Shown here one piece after another: positions 1-11,951 of a DNA stretch of 64,000 nt (within the stretch, counting starts at the first letter, position 1; each line of letters starts with the position of its first letter). The notes below the pieces were generated by a model. That model did no database searches, was not told the origin of the DNA, and saw nothing but the letters and a program-made list of their open reading frames with translations. The translations under genes were made by a program, and so were the position numbers. Source of the DNA: Poronia punctata (Eukaryota > Ascomycota > Sordariomycetes > Xylariales > Xylariaceae); assembly GCA_022579005.1 (NCBI GenBank), contig MU401460.1, positions 249,886-313,885 of the forward strand, given 5' to 3'.

Positions 1-635
1 GCGAATTTCCGACCCCAGCACTAGTACCTAGGTGCGGGGAGAGGTTACGTAGGAGCCGACGAGTTCCATTGGTCAGAGGCGCGTCCCGTCTGGGGGAGGA
101 GACTTCCCCGGATTTTCTATGGAATATAAATGTGGGGTTGAGCAAGATCAGCTCAGGTACTGTGGGTTCATTGATCACGTTACTACCGTGCATTATACAG
201 TGCAAAATGGCCATATGAGCCAAGCAATCCCATCAACAGTACTCGTACGCATTTGTTTCCCTGCGGTTTCAAGTGCATAACTAAGATATCTAAAGTAATG
301 CTTGTTTGGTATTTTGAGTCGCTGAGTATATTAAGACAGCTAGGTTAGATACTTGCATAGAAAGTTGGAGAATTTAGAGTTGGGCATCACGTTTGCCTGC
401 AGGCTGTGGCCCAAAGGTCACACTGTATTGGACGTTGCCCCGCTTCAAAAATGGTGTCAAGCTGCATGAACTTTTGACCACTACTCCACATTTGGCGACC
501 CACGATGAACCTCATACTTCACTTTTAGAACTTCCTAGGCCATAGTGTCTCGATTCCTTGTTACCTACAGTAGTCAAGCTCTGCATTACCCCAACGCGCT
601 GTCAGAATTATCGGCGCGGCATGTTCTAGCAGACT
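1..635. other. Intergenic / upstream region of TSC1
   Basis: No gene is recognisable on either strand; only short open frames occur. It presumably holds the TSC1 promoter and 5' leader. No convincing TATA box or repeat was seen. Confidence 0.5.
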
Positions 636-3600
636 ATGTCGGCAGCTCCGTATGTTTTGTAACATCCCTTGCGCGTCAGGTCAGCAACGAAAACTTCAGC
701 TACTAATCGTATCTTCTCTTACAGAACGCTCAAAGAGCTTGTGAAAGCCGTCGGTACCTTTTCGAGGACGCCCTCTCTCCCACTACCCGACGATCTTATC
801 GAACTGATCGAAAACTTCTTGTATAATCGTGCGGATAAGCTTGACGGGAACACATCGGACAAGGTCCACGATGAGCTATTGTCGATATTTAAAAACGATA
901 TTGCCCATGAGCCTAAACGCTATGCTGCCTTCTTAGCCGTTCTCCGTCGTCTCCGGCCTTTGATAGGACAGAGGGAAAAGGTTTTGCAATGGTTTGAATT
1001 ACTCGTGCCAGTGCTCAACCACTTGAGCCAGGAGAGAGACTTAGCCGTCGAAAGCCAGGGCGTGGTCCTAGACATTCTCGTATCAGGCGATGAGGACGAT
1101 CCGAGCTCCTTCGCTGAGGGAGCAGCCGCCCCTATTGCAGACAAGTTGATGCTGTTGTGGATCGACGAGGTAGAGACGCTTCGGAAAGACCCTGACGTGC
1201 TTCAAGAATTCAAAGAGCAACATACGAGGGAGACACTGCTACTGTTCGGCAAGAAGCGGCCTAGGGTTGGTTTCCTCACCATCTCGAGGTGGATACTCTA
1301 CTGATCACTATAGTGTAGGCATTTTTGGGCGTTATTGACAAGTTTGTCTGCCAAAGATTGCATCGAGCGAACGCCCTTACCATGCTTTCCGCATTTGTCC
1401 AGAGTCAACCACCTCATCTCTACTGGATCCTCGAGACACCCCTTTTTGGAGACTTGCTCACCTGTCTGCAAAAGGACACGTCGACACTGGTCATTTCCTT
1501 GGCGCTCACTGCGTTGACCATGGTCCTACCGCATGTTCCAAAATCAGTAGTCCCACATTTGCCCGCGCTATTTAACATATATGCGAGGTTGCTCTTTTGG
1601 GAACGAGAGCTTTCCGGACATTACCCCGTTGAACACGGCCTAGGGACAGCCGCGCCGTCCGATCTTCCCGGCGATCCTCCCGGCTGGGAAATGTGCACAT
1701 TTTCGCCACCTGTGGATGAGAGAACAGTCCCACAACTCGGTCGCTATTTCACGATCTTGTACGGGTTGTATCCGATCAACTTCATGGATTATATCAGGAA
1801 GCCAGTAAGGTATCTGAGGCACGCATATGTTCCGGATGCCGATGCAATCGAAGTGCAGCCGAGCGAGATTCGTCACGCGTCGGAGCGGTTTCGGCAGTCT
1901 CATCTCTTACACGAGAATTTCTACACTTTAACCATAGACACTGAGAAGACTGACTTCGGAAGATGGATTAAGAGCGAGCCAGCCGAGGTGGTTGCCGATT
2001 GCATGGCTCTCCATCGGCCAGTTGATGAGGATGAGACCGGTGTACCTCCGGAATTGGAGAGCATGTTCGGCTCGGATGGCGAAGTATCGGACGCAGAGTC
2101 GGCCCATTCGGCTCTCCTTAGCTGTTCTGTCAATATAGGAACAGCCGGAATGTCCCCTTTCCAAGAAGATGTCCAGCGCAGCCCGGGCTCTTCGAACTCG
2201 CAGCTGATAAGTGGGACAGCTGGGACTAAAGCTTCCAGCCCGACAACGGCCCGCCTTACTCCTCAGAGTAGCAACCCATCGAACGTGGACGCGACAACTA
2301 TAAGGCTGTCTGATAACGAAAATGACAGCCCGATATTGTCTCGGAAACCCACATCGATATCTCAAACACGGCTGCAGGACCTCATGAAGTCCACCAAAAC
2401 GGTGAAGTCGGCTCTGCACCAGTCTTTAACCAACGACAGTGTCCACTCTCTGTCTTCGAGCCACCATGAACCCAGCACCGAAGGCCTATCCGAGCCACCC
2501 GTAAATAGTACTCTGCTATCTTCGAGTCCCACGACGACGGACCAACACGCAAAACTACTACGCTATGTCTGTCTCTTGTACAACGATCTCTTGTTCGAGA
2601 GGTTCATGAAGCAACAACACCTTATACACATTGGAGTATTAAAGAGGCGAAAGGTACGCGAAGTAGCCGGCGAGGCCGAGACTCAGAACATCCTCAGGGC
2701 AAACAAGCATCTCAAGCAGCGTCTCGACGAGGCTAAGAAATCCGAAGTTCAAGTCAAGACGGAAGCTGAAAAGAGCCGCACGCTCTCCAAGAAGTGGGAA
2801 GCAGACCTAGTCAACAAACTCAGGATTCTACGAGAAGAGCAAAAGAAGTGGAATGCCACGAAATCAAGCCTAGAGTCTGAGCTGCAGCTTGCCAAAGTCG
2901 AGGTCGAACAGTTACGGAATCTCGTGTGCGAAGGGGAGGTTCGAGAACTGAAGCTGAAGCAGAATATGCAGTCTGCCGAGACTAGCTCGGGTAATGTCGA
3001 CAGGCTGAAGGCCGAGATCGAAAGGCTGACGGAAGTGGAGCGAAACTACCAGGCCAAAGAATTGGAATATCAAGCAGCCATGACGCGAGCATCAGAAGCC
3101 GAGAGTCGGACAGAAGCAGCCATGATGAAACTAGCTGCATGCGAGACGGAGCATAACAAATCGATTAGTCACTATCGATCTAAGGTCGAGTGGCTCGAAC
3201 GAGATTCGAATTGGACTACAAAGCCTGCTGACGAAGACAAGTAAGTGGTACCAGCCGGTCCCGACGGACTTTAGGTATCGGCGTATTGCCTAGCGTGACT
3301 TAACTAATACGGGATGCTGTAGGGCCCGGCGGTTAAAAATTCAACTGGATAAAGCACTCGAGGCGAGTCAGACAATGCAAGCCGAGATGCAGAAGCGCAT
3401 CAAAGACCTTACACGCAAGAACATGGAATTGGAGATGGCAATGTACGAGATACAAACTACACTTCCCCGTCGCATCGAGCCAGCAGAAAACTTGGATACA
3501 GACTCGGACGATGACGAGCTGGCGCCAGAGTCTGGTGAACCTTCGGCTCTCAACTACCGGCAGCATCACACACGGTCGGAACCAGATATCCTCGGGGGCG

Positions 3601-3922
3601 CGTCATATAATGCCACTCCATCGCTGGAGCTTTTCCGGCCAAGCAGCAGGACAGCTACTCCACCAGCCCTTTCCCCGATGTTGCGGGGTGACGATGCATC
3701 TTTTATACAAGCGGGTCCCGCAAGCACAGTAACAGGATATCTCCACAGAGGTAAGGACCGATGTCAACCTTGTCGTGTGAGACGAGTAATTCTGTGAACC
3801 AAAATTACTAATGATGATTCTTAGCCGGTTCACAACGCAGCCGGAAAGACAAGCAAGAGAAGAAGGATGAAAAGGAGAAGAAGAAATCAACGGGTCTGCG
3901 TGGTATCCGTGGATTTGGCTAG
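636..3922 (+). CDS. tsc1: Tuberous sclerosis 1 / hamartin homologue (TSC complex scaffold)
   Basis: Hamartin is the scaffold of the TSC1-TSC2 complex, which inhibits the small GTPase Rheb and so restrains TORC1 and controls amino-acid uptake. Five exons fit in phase: 636-649, 725-1265, 1319-3240, 3323-3750 and 3825-3922, giving 1000 residues. The first exon is only 14 nt (MSAAP) and is followed by a GTATGT donor and a TACTAAT branch site, which decides the start. Residues about 5-330 form the helical hamartin-type region (KELVKAVGTF, FVCQRLHRANALTMLSAFVQ, YPINFMDYIRKPVRYL). A low-complexity Ser/Thr-rich linker follows. A long coiled coil then begins near LLRYVCLLYNDLLFERF and runs through the fourth exon. 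The tail is Lys-rich and ends in GIRGFG. Domain order matches fungal hamartins. No TSC2 gene is in this window. Confidence 0.88.
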
Positions 3923-4560
3923 GTTAGTCATTTGTGGGGCGCACCCCCCTCTCTCTGTGGCAACAATGCGGGCTTGTTTTTGGGGGTATTATCATGATTT
4001 CTTATAGCAATTTTACACCGTGGCATCGGTATATACCTTGTTACGTTGTCGTTTTAGAAATGGGCTAGAATCTAAACTTGGACGCAAACAACCTCGTGCA
4101 GGCATAGAGGCAACAATCTGCATTACCAGCAAAACATTTTTACCCAGCTAAGATAGCAAGCATCTATACAACCGACACGCACGATTGAAAAGGGAAAATT
4201 CCATATGAATAGCCGCCTCTAGGTCAGAAAGACGACAATCCGAGATGCGAGAGAGTCAAAAAGTTATATGTGTCTTACTAAGGTACTTGGTGTTGTATAG
4301 TATATTAAAGTAAAGAGGGAATAAGCACATGTCACACATCTAAGCAAGTGGGCGGCAGAGATATATCAAAACATGGTAATGATATTGATAATAGCGACGA
4401 TAATAACGACAACAACGACGACGACGACGACGACGACGGCATCAACAACGCCATCCTCCTGACTTTACGAGTCATTTCCCGGCCGACATGACCATTCCCA
4501 CTATGTACTTTTCGCGATAAAGGAGACGGGGACGCGAGGACGGAAAGTGGATAGCTTCTC
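3923..4560. other. Intergenic region between convergent tsc1 and GH7 genes
   Basis: This is the shared 3' flank of two convergent genes. No coding region is seen. It contains an imperfect ACG/AAC trinucleotide microsatellite at about 4390-4450. Confidence 0.6.
4390..4450. repeat. ACG/AAC trinucleotide microsatellite
   Basis: A run of GATAAT/AACGAC units leads into about eight uninterrupted ACG triplets just downstream of the GH7 stop codon. It is noncoding and likely length-polymorphic. Confidence 0.8.
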
Positions 4561-6248
4561 TTAGACCTGGACGGTAGAGCCGATGGGTCCGAAGCGAATG
4601 TTGGACCAGATGACTTGTCTGCGCTCGGTTGTTAGTAAATAAGGACATAAGTGGATGGCGAAGAGAGAGAAAAAAGAAGCTTACGCGTTGGGAATATTGT
4701 TCTCGACATCGCTGGGAACACCAGAGGACTGGGAGCAGTCGCCTCGGTCGCCGCCGGGAGTGCCGGCCTTCTCGGGCGGGTAGCTGGAGTCGAGCCAGAG
4801 CATGTTGGAGTAGTGCTAGAGATAAAGGGTCGTCAATACGAGATATCACTGTTGTTTGCATGAAGAGAAAAGGAGGGGAGTCATACGTCATCCCAGATAG
4901 ACATAACGAGGACCATGGGCTTCGAAACAGCCGAGTTGATGGCGCTGAATCCTCCGACCTCACTGAAGCGGTCGCGGTCACCGAAGGCGGCGAACTGGTT
5001 CTTGCAGTATTCAGGGGTGATGGTGCTGGAGTCGGAGATGGCGCTATTGGTCGGGCCTGGGATCGTGATCTTCTTGCCATTCTGTACGAAGAATTGGGTA
5101 AAGGCGTTCTCCTTGAACTGGGTAACGACGCTGTTCTCCGGTAACCCCCCTCTCGTCAGCCATGTCATGCACCGAGCGCAAAGGGGCGATGGCAAGACTC
5201 TGTACTCACGTGAATTTCTTGCTAGTGTCGACGGTCTTGCCCTTGCCGTAGAAGTTCTTGTTGCCCATGCGGTAGGGGTTGTAGTCGCATCCATTGGCAT
5301 CACAGTCGCCAGCAAAGCGATCCTCAGAGTAAGTGCCACCACAATTGGTAGTCTCGCAGACGTGGTAGCCGTTGTTCTCGCAAGCATGGGGGGTGAAAGC
5401 GAAAGCGTGCGAGTTGGACTCCCTGGAAACAAAAGAAAGACGGGTTAGTTCCAGGTATCACTCTCGAGTCTCGCCCCTGTAACTGATCGCTTACCAAACG
5501 TCGATTTCGGAGCAGCAGCCGCCATAAGGACCGACACCAGCGTTGGGGTCGTTGGTCGAGGGCTTCCATCCCTCAATGTTGCCCTGGCAGTCGTTGAATT
5601 AGCAAAAAAATAAGTGCGGACATGACAGTTCTTTTCTTTCTTGCTCACCTTGCCACCGACAAACTTCAGGTCGCGGGCACATTGGGCATCGCAATAGCCA
5701 GTACCGTACTTGGCACCGGCCTTGTTGCTCGGGTAGCTCGACATGCCGCCGTCCTCTTCCATACCGACGAAGTAAAGGGCAGCATTGAGGCCGCAATCAA
5801 CGGTGGACAGGTCAACGTCAAAGGCAAACTCGTTGTTCATGAGAGTGAATGTCTGGTACTTGGATGCGCCATTCATCAGGTAGAAGCGAGAGCCGATGTT
5901 GGTGCCATACTCGTGCTTGGTGACGAACTTGAGGGTCAGGGCATCGCCGCTAGTCGAGGCACCGTACGTCTTGCTGTATTCGGCACCCTCGAGAGAGCAC
6001 TTGCTGGCGCAGTCAGTGGCGCTGCTGCACTCGGACGTCCACTCATTACCGTCGTAGCAGTTGGTCCCAGAGGACGAATGAAGCCAGCGCCAGTTGGAGT
6101 CAATGGTGACCTCGGCGTTGACGGTGCTGCAGCTACCGCCGCTCGAGCACTTCTTCCAAGTGAGCTTGGGGTGGGTTTCAGTTGTCTGTGTGCCAACCTG
6201 CTGGGCCGTGGCGACACCGGCGAGGGCTGCTAACGCGAGGGCCAACAT
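4561..6248 (-). CDS. GH7 cellobiohydrolase (cellulose 1,4-beta-cellobiosidase), no CBM
   Basis: This is a secreted family 7 glycoside hydrolase that releases cellobiose from cellulose chain ends with retention. Exons on the minus strand are 6248-5649, 5583-5495, 5422-5210, 5130-4887, 4815-4685 and 4618-4561, giving 444 residues. A signal peptide ([15 protein letters not shown]) precedes [16 protein letters not shown]. The catalytic motif EIDVWE places nucleophile E226, helper D228 and acid/base E231. The Trp codon of this motif is split by an intron, which supports the splice model. Many paired cysteines and the CBH-type loops ([33 protein letters not shown]) favour cellobiohydrolase over endoglucanase. 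The protein ends [18 protein letters not shown] with no Ser/Thr linker or CBM1, so it is a single-module enzyme. The start was chosen as the ATG beginning the signal peptide; an in-frame ATG lies 25 codons upstream. Confidence 0.96.
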
Positions 6249-6332
6249 TTTTTGCGACAATTTCCAATAGATAGGTACCGAATGAGAAGAGTAGCCGATG
6301 AGTTCCAGGAGCCCTGATACCAAATACAGATC

Positions 6333-6338
6333 GCGGGG
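6333..6338 (+). promoter_or_regulatory. Candidate CreA (carbon catabolite repressor) site
   Basis: GCGGGG matches the SYGGRG CreA consensus, 85-90 nt upstream of the GH7 start. A second match in the opposite orientation (CCCCGC) is at 6443-6448. CreA repression of cellulases is established in fungi. The motif is short and expected by chance, so this is suggestive only. Confidence 0.3.
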
Positions 6339-6350
6339 TTGCTTGGACGT

Positions 6351-6357
6351 CTTATAG
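6351..6357 (-). promoter_or_regulatory. TATA-like box of the GH7 gene
   Basis: CTATAAG on the minus strand lies about 105 nt upstream of the GH7 start codon, a usual TATA position for a highly expressed secreted enzyme gene. It is assigned by position and consensus only. Confidence 0.45.
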
Positions 6358-9300
6358 TCGCTCTGTTATGGCAGACGAGGGATGGGACGACGGATGTCTG
6401 GACGTTAATCTACCCTTCTCCGCACCCGTCGAGCCAAAGGTGCCCCGCGGACGACTCGATCCCCGAACTACCATAGGATAACGGAAGCATCAAGTCCTGA
6501 AATAAATTACCTGTTTGATTCGATCTTGGGATACCCGTGTTCCGACGGATATTGTCATCCTGCTTCGGCGATGTAACTCTGAGACGACGCCAGTGCATTG
6601 TTGGGCGCGAAGTGCGGCCAAGGGGATGAGGGCCTCGCCGCCTACTGAGCCACTTTCTTACTCATTCTAGCCTCGGACTCTAAAACGAATCCCCTTCGCC
6701 TAGCTAGCATAGCGATGCGAGGACACGAGTCGTGGTAATTTGAATCACCGGGCCGACTTACGGCTCTTCTACAACGAGAAAGCATCAGTAAGCAGGGCAG
6801 GAATGAAATTACTCCCAAATGGATAATATTCCGGTCCAATGAAGTCCCATCGCAACCGCGCACTCGCTCCGGGGGATATTGAGCGGGCCAACCTCATGCA
6901 GGCGGGCGCCAAGTGAGTATCTATGTTGTATTATGCAGAAGGAGAGCAGTACTCGTGCCTGTATGTAGAACTTTGTTTATTTTCGTTACTAGTGGAGTAA
7001 CAGGGAATGGTTCTGCGGACCGCTCTACCCCACCGAGTACGGAGAGTAAAATGCCGAAGTGTCGTCGCGGACTCGTGGGGGATGTGGCTGGTAGGCCTTG
7101 GAGGGCGGAATCTTTTAGGTGAAGATCTTCACGGGCGATCAGCAAAATACGGCGGAAAATGGAGTCTCTGGGGACTTAGCGAAGCCGGGGAAGAGTGGTT
7201 CGCCGCCGTGACAGATCCACTGGAGCTCCGAGATCAGTCTTATATCTCCAAGCTAGAAGAACTACAGAATTATCGTACGAAAAACATAGAAGACGCAGAA
7301 AACCCAGACCTACTACCAGAAAAGAAACCGTGAGGCACGCCACTGAATATGAGGATGTGATGTGACCTGTGTGCCATGTGCAATGGGCGCGCGGATAGTG
7401 CGGTACAATGTCAGCCACACTGCCTTCCCCCCTCAGTAGGGCCTGGTGTAACTTCGTGTGCCGGTGTCCAGTTGGAAGGTTGGATGAAGGACCCCGTGAT
7501 GCTTTTCTTAGTCTCGAAAGTACCGGTTAAGGTGGTGACGCCGAGCGTTTGAGGACCTAGAACGCAAGCAACGATAAATTATCCAGACGCCAAGTTGATG
7601 ACCTTTGGCATAGCAGGTAATCTTAACCCTGTATCTATAGGGCCTTCGCTATTCGACCGATTTAGCCAATTGGTGACAATGACCAATGTAACAGGCGACG
7701 ATGCGCTAACGACAGTCTAGAATGTCAAAGATCCCGGAGCTGCCAAAGCTGCGCTGGGGCCGCTCTTGGCATCTGGGGCCCCAACCACTAGTCCGTGACA
7801 TCGGGTTGGTGGTTGCTTATTATCTTAGCAATGGAATGAGACAATCTGTACGTACCGCCTATAGGCTACCGATGAGAACAAGCACGCGCTACAACATGGT
7901 TCGGCACCAATGCGAATATGATCGCGAGGAGTAGCTATGCTTCTGCCAATCGGAATGGTCCGGACAGTTATAGGCCGTCGATCTAAAACGGTAAAGCTAG
8001 TCCAAGTATAGTTTGCCCAAATAATAACAGGTCTATTTGTACGTAGAGGTTTTTTTTCTTCTGGTTTTTCTACCCCTGGTTATACACCCTTGCGGGCTGT
8101 AGAGGCGGGGGGCACTGCGGAAGAACGACGCTCACGTAGAGCTTCCTGCGATAGCATGTGCGTGGATGAGTGAAGACCGCCTGATGCTGTCCAGTAAAGG
8201 ACAAAGTCGAAGAACGGGTTGAAACTAGGTGTTTCCTTATGATATCAGAGTAAATTCTGCCAGTACGCTTATGGACAGGATGTATCAGTAGCAAGACGCT
8301 CGTCGCACTATCATTTATCCAGATGGAGTGAGAGAGACCGCCTAGGTAAAGTACCTAAGATAGGTAGGAAAGCATATAGGTATTACTGATCTAAACTTAC
8401 TTGTAACAGAGCAGATAAGTAACGTGCTGGACCAAGTTGGTCTCCCGGAGCTCGCCACAAAGGAAAGGGGCCAACCTACGGTTACATGCGATGCTACGAA
8501 GCGTGATAACTTGACATGAGGGTTCGTTCTAGGCTCGAAACCAGGCTCGACCTGGAAACCATTTCGTTATTCCACCAAAACTGTTTGAGGCTAGGTAGCT
8601 TCGCAGACGCTTTGAGAAATATGAGAAGGTTAGGCAATACCATACATGATGAGAAAGCTCGATTATTCTACCCCGGCCATGATTAATGTACCTACCCGAA
8701 CTGAAAAGTTAGTAGGGCAGGTAGACTTCTTCTGTGCCAGGTCGCTCATGGGAAACCACATCGAGTGTGTGGATTAGGCAGAAGGAGCGCCGTGGGCCCG
8801 TAGAAAAGGACTTTCACCAAGTGGGCGCATATCTCGCCTACTCTAGGCAAGTGCCCAAACCTTTAACTACATGTTGGGCGGCACCTGGCTACAACCTATT
8901 TGTTCAAGGTACTTTATGTTTGCTTCAACTCGGGTAGGTGCCCAGGAGGGCATGGGATTCTACACTAGGTATGTATGTAGTGCCTTCCTCTATGTAGGCC
9001 TACCTGCGTATGGGAACCCTAAGGTACATGTAGGTATCTTTCAAAGTGAGGGACTGCTCCTCTAATACGATGAATGCACCATGTTTTATTTGTAAGCGGA
9101 CTCAGTGACCTCAAGTAGTATCAACGTGACTTCCATTAAGCAGATGTATAGCAAATTTCTGTAGCAGGGTGTAAAAAGGGACAACTCCAGGGGTATACAC
9201 AACACCTCGTTGTAAATCATCAACAGACCATAATAAACAAGAACTTTCACGTCTATCAGAACAGATCGCCAGGTTCGTCTATACAATTGCGCCAACACCA

Positions 9301-9367
9301 CTCCACCACCAGACCGACCGATCCCAATACCGTAGCTGAAGACCACCATGGGTGTGTTATGACCTTC

Positions 9368-11951
9368 TCAAAAGTCATCGTCTTGTGGTAAATCCTCCCA
9401 CTTCTTTGTTGCTAGTTTGCGGACCTTCTTCGTCGGGCTACCGTTGCCGCTCACTCTTAGCTGTTCCAACTTCCCGCCAAGGTTAGCCATTTCGCCCTTT
9501 GTGCTGGGCAGATCGCCTCTCTCTTGAAGGGGCGCCCGTCTGCTTGGGGTTCTACTCGTCAACTCGCGCTTCAAGATGGCCACTTCGCGCTTCAGCCTCT
9601 CGTTCTCCTGTTCGAGATTCTCGATCAAGACGTTCTCTTTATCTTCGTCTTCCGCCTCGTCGTCACTAGGCGCTGTCACAAGGACACCGACGCCGCGAGT
9701 CAGCACTTCCACTTTGCGGTCCCAATGCTCCTCGCCTCGTTCTTGCTCGAGTGAGAGCGATGCTTTCCACCGATTCATCTCCATAGCCAGGCGCTGTTCG
9801 AACTCGCCGTAACATTCCTCACGAATTTCTTGCTCTAGTTCTTGGAACCGATCTTCCATTGACATCAGGTGCGCCTCGGCAGCCAACCGGCCTTCGGATT
9901 CACGGGCAAGTTCGTCATTCAGCTGGTCGATCATATCTGCCATGCGCGCAATCTCCAGCGCGGCATTTTCCATAGTTCCACGTTCGGTGTCGGACACGGG
10001 CGAGAAAGTGCGGCTTTGGTTGCTCAGCGGCTGGTAGAGAGATCGGTGCGTGGTTACTGGTGAGCTGACCGGGCTGCTGTAAACCGGACTTGGCTCTGGC
10101 TGCTGGTTGTGGCTGGCGTTGGTCCCGTTGGCCATTATGGTCGAGGTAATAGATGGGATGCGTGGCACCGTGACCTCGCGAGCCAACGCGCTGTATCGCA
10201 GGATCTGGGATGTGGCATTGAAATCACCCAATGGGTCGGCAGTTACAATCATAACTGCCTTCTGCGGTGCTCGTCGGTGCGCAGCTTGGGAAACAGTAGC
10301 AGAAGGGAAAGAGTTGGTGAACAAAAGCTCGGTCAGTTTGCACTGGCGGAATAACCTTAAGTTCGGCTGTTGTACAGGGTTAGTATTGAGAGGCATCCCA
10401 TCCCATCCCGGGGCGTGTCTACGTACCTTGGCATTGTTGTTGAGATCGGTCTGCATCTGTAAACATTGCCCGAGGTACATTAGGCTTTCGTTTATCTTTC
10501 CGCCCTCCACAAGGGTCGCGCCTTGTGTTTTGGCGTCTCTGGCACGCTCACTGCCTGCCAAGTCAACGATGCTCAGTGTGCTAGTACCCCACGGTCCGTT
10601 GCTGCGGCCCCGTCGTCTCTTCTTGATCTCAACGCAGAAGAACCCGTGGCTTCGAGATGACACACTGTTGCTTCCGGTACCTGCTACTCTCCTTTCGTGA
10701 AGCCCAGCTTCAAGGACCATTAACGCCTCTTGGAGACTACTGCAAACAATCTTTCGCAGGCCAGCGACCACTTTCCGGTCCGGGGACGTCTCGGTGCACT
10801 TGAATAAGAGGGGTCTTCGGCGATACTCCTTCGTCGCGTTTGTTTTGACCGGGGGAGTAAGCAAGTCGAAAATCCTATCGTTGTAGACCTCGTACATGGA
10901 TATGACGATGGCATACTCAGCCGATGGGTCACAGGAGGCTCTAACGGAGCTTATGTCTGGTATCTGCGGCAACGCCGATGGTCGTTGTAGTTGGCGTCGG
11001 GGGGTCGGCGGTGGGGGGTAGTCGCCCTTTATTAACAATGGTTTAGTCGACTTCTTGTTTTCAGCGGCGGAAGTGAGGGCCATGTAGTGTCTCTTCAGGG
11101 GTGAGATGTAGGTCAACTTTGACCCCATCGACGCAACTGGCGTGGAGGCAAACTTGTGCTGCTGTTTCATTTCACTGGGCGGAGTAGAGAGTAGTGTGAC
11201 GCGAGCTAATTCATCTTGTAGGCGGACTAGCCGCACATCGTTTGGACTGTCCGGGAAATTACGCTTGGGTGAATGGGGACATGTGGTTGAAAGGGAAGAG
11301 CCTACAATCATGGGTGTCGCTGCCCTGGATCCAGCTCGTGATGGGCGCCCGATGCCGTCTCCAAACATGGATTCGAGGAACGCCGAGGCAGGAAATATGT
11401 TTGCCTCCGAGGTATCAGAGGCCCGAATGCTCGCTTCTAGAGCAGGAGAGGCGTCACAGTCGACAATATTTGAACGGATCGATCGAAACACGACATCAAG
11501 GGCGAGCTGGGTCAAGCCGCGTTGGGTACGGCACCCAAGCATCGTGTGTGACTAAGGCATTCATTAGAAAGTGACCATTTTTAGGACAAGACAAGAGGAA
11601 ACCGTATATCTGTACCTTGCCGGATCCTGTCATTCCAAGAGTGGCTAACAGCCCATCCGTGCCATCGCCGCCGTGGGGGGCAAGGGCCCCCTCGACCAGA
11701 GGCAGCACCTTTGTGCCCTGGAATACGTCTAGTTGAGTAGCATCTTCTTCGAACACACGCGTAAAGGCAAACTTCTCAATAGCCCGTCTCCGATCATTGG
11801 GCGGGTTGAGTGTAATATGTGTTGGCGCGACGCCTTCCTCTGGCTCTTCGACTAACAAAAACTTCTCTGCATTGCTGTTACCTGCTTGAGGGGGTCGCAA
11901 TCGTAGGTAAACATCGAAGAGGTTGGTCTGGGTTTTCTGTGGAGGGTCCAT
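9368..11951 (-). CDS. Kinesin motor protein, kinesin-6-like
   Basis: An ATP-driven microtubule motor of 819 residues from exons 11951-11616, 11551-10427 and 10366-9368. The motor starts almost at the N-terminus (FDVYLRLRPPQ). The P-loop MTGSGKSHTM is assembled across the first intron. Switch I (NSVSSRSHGFF) and switch II (DLAGSER) are intact, as is the RQCKLTELLF helix. About 150-180 residues rich in Ser/Pro/Arg interrupt the motor between RGLTQLALDVVF and ISMYEVYNDRIFDLL. Such a large loop-6 insertion is characteristic of kinesin-6 (MKLP1/Klp9 group), which acts in anaphase spindle elongation and cytokinesis. A coiled coil follows (MADMIDQLNDELARE, EQENERLKREVAILKREL) and then a short basic tail. 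The second intron is 60 nt and contains no stop codon, so a naive reading runs through it. Subfamily assignment is an inference from the insertion; kinesin identity is certain. Confidence 0.9.

Larger units (their letters stand above)
6249..9367. other. Long intergenic region between GH7 and kinesin genes
   Basis: Apart from the GH7 promoter (about 6249-6660) no gene is supported. Open frames are short and show no family signature. The longest, 7007-7333 (+, 108 codons), has no recognisable domain, splice partner or good start context. TAGGTA/TACCTA words are frequent from about 8330 onward. Confidence 0.5.

Noticed and set aside
7007..7333. Plus-strand 108-codon open frame between GH7 and kinesin
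   Set aside because: No recognisable domain, overlaps competing frames, and no promoter-like leader.
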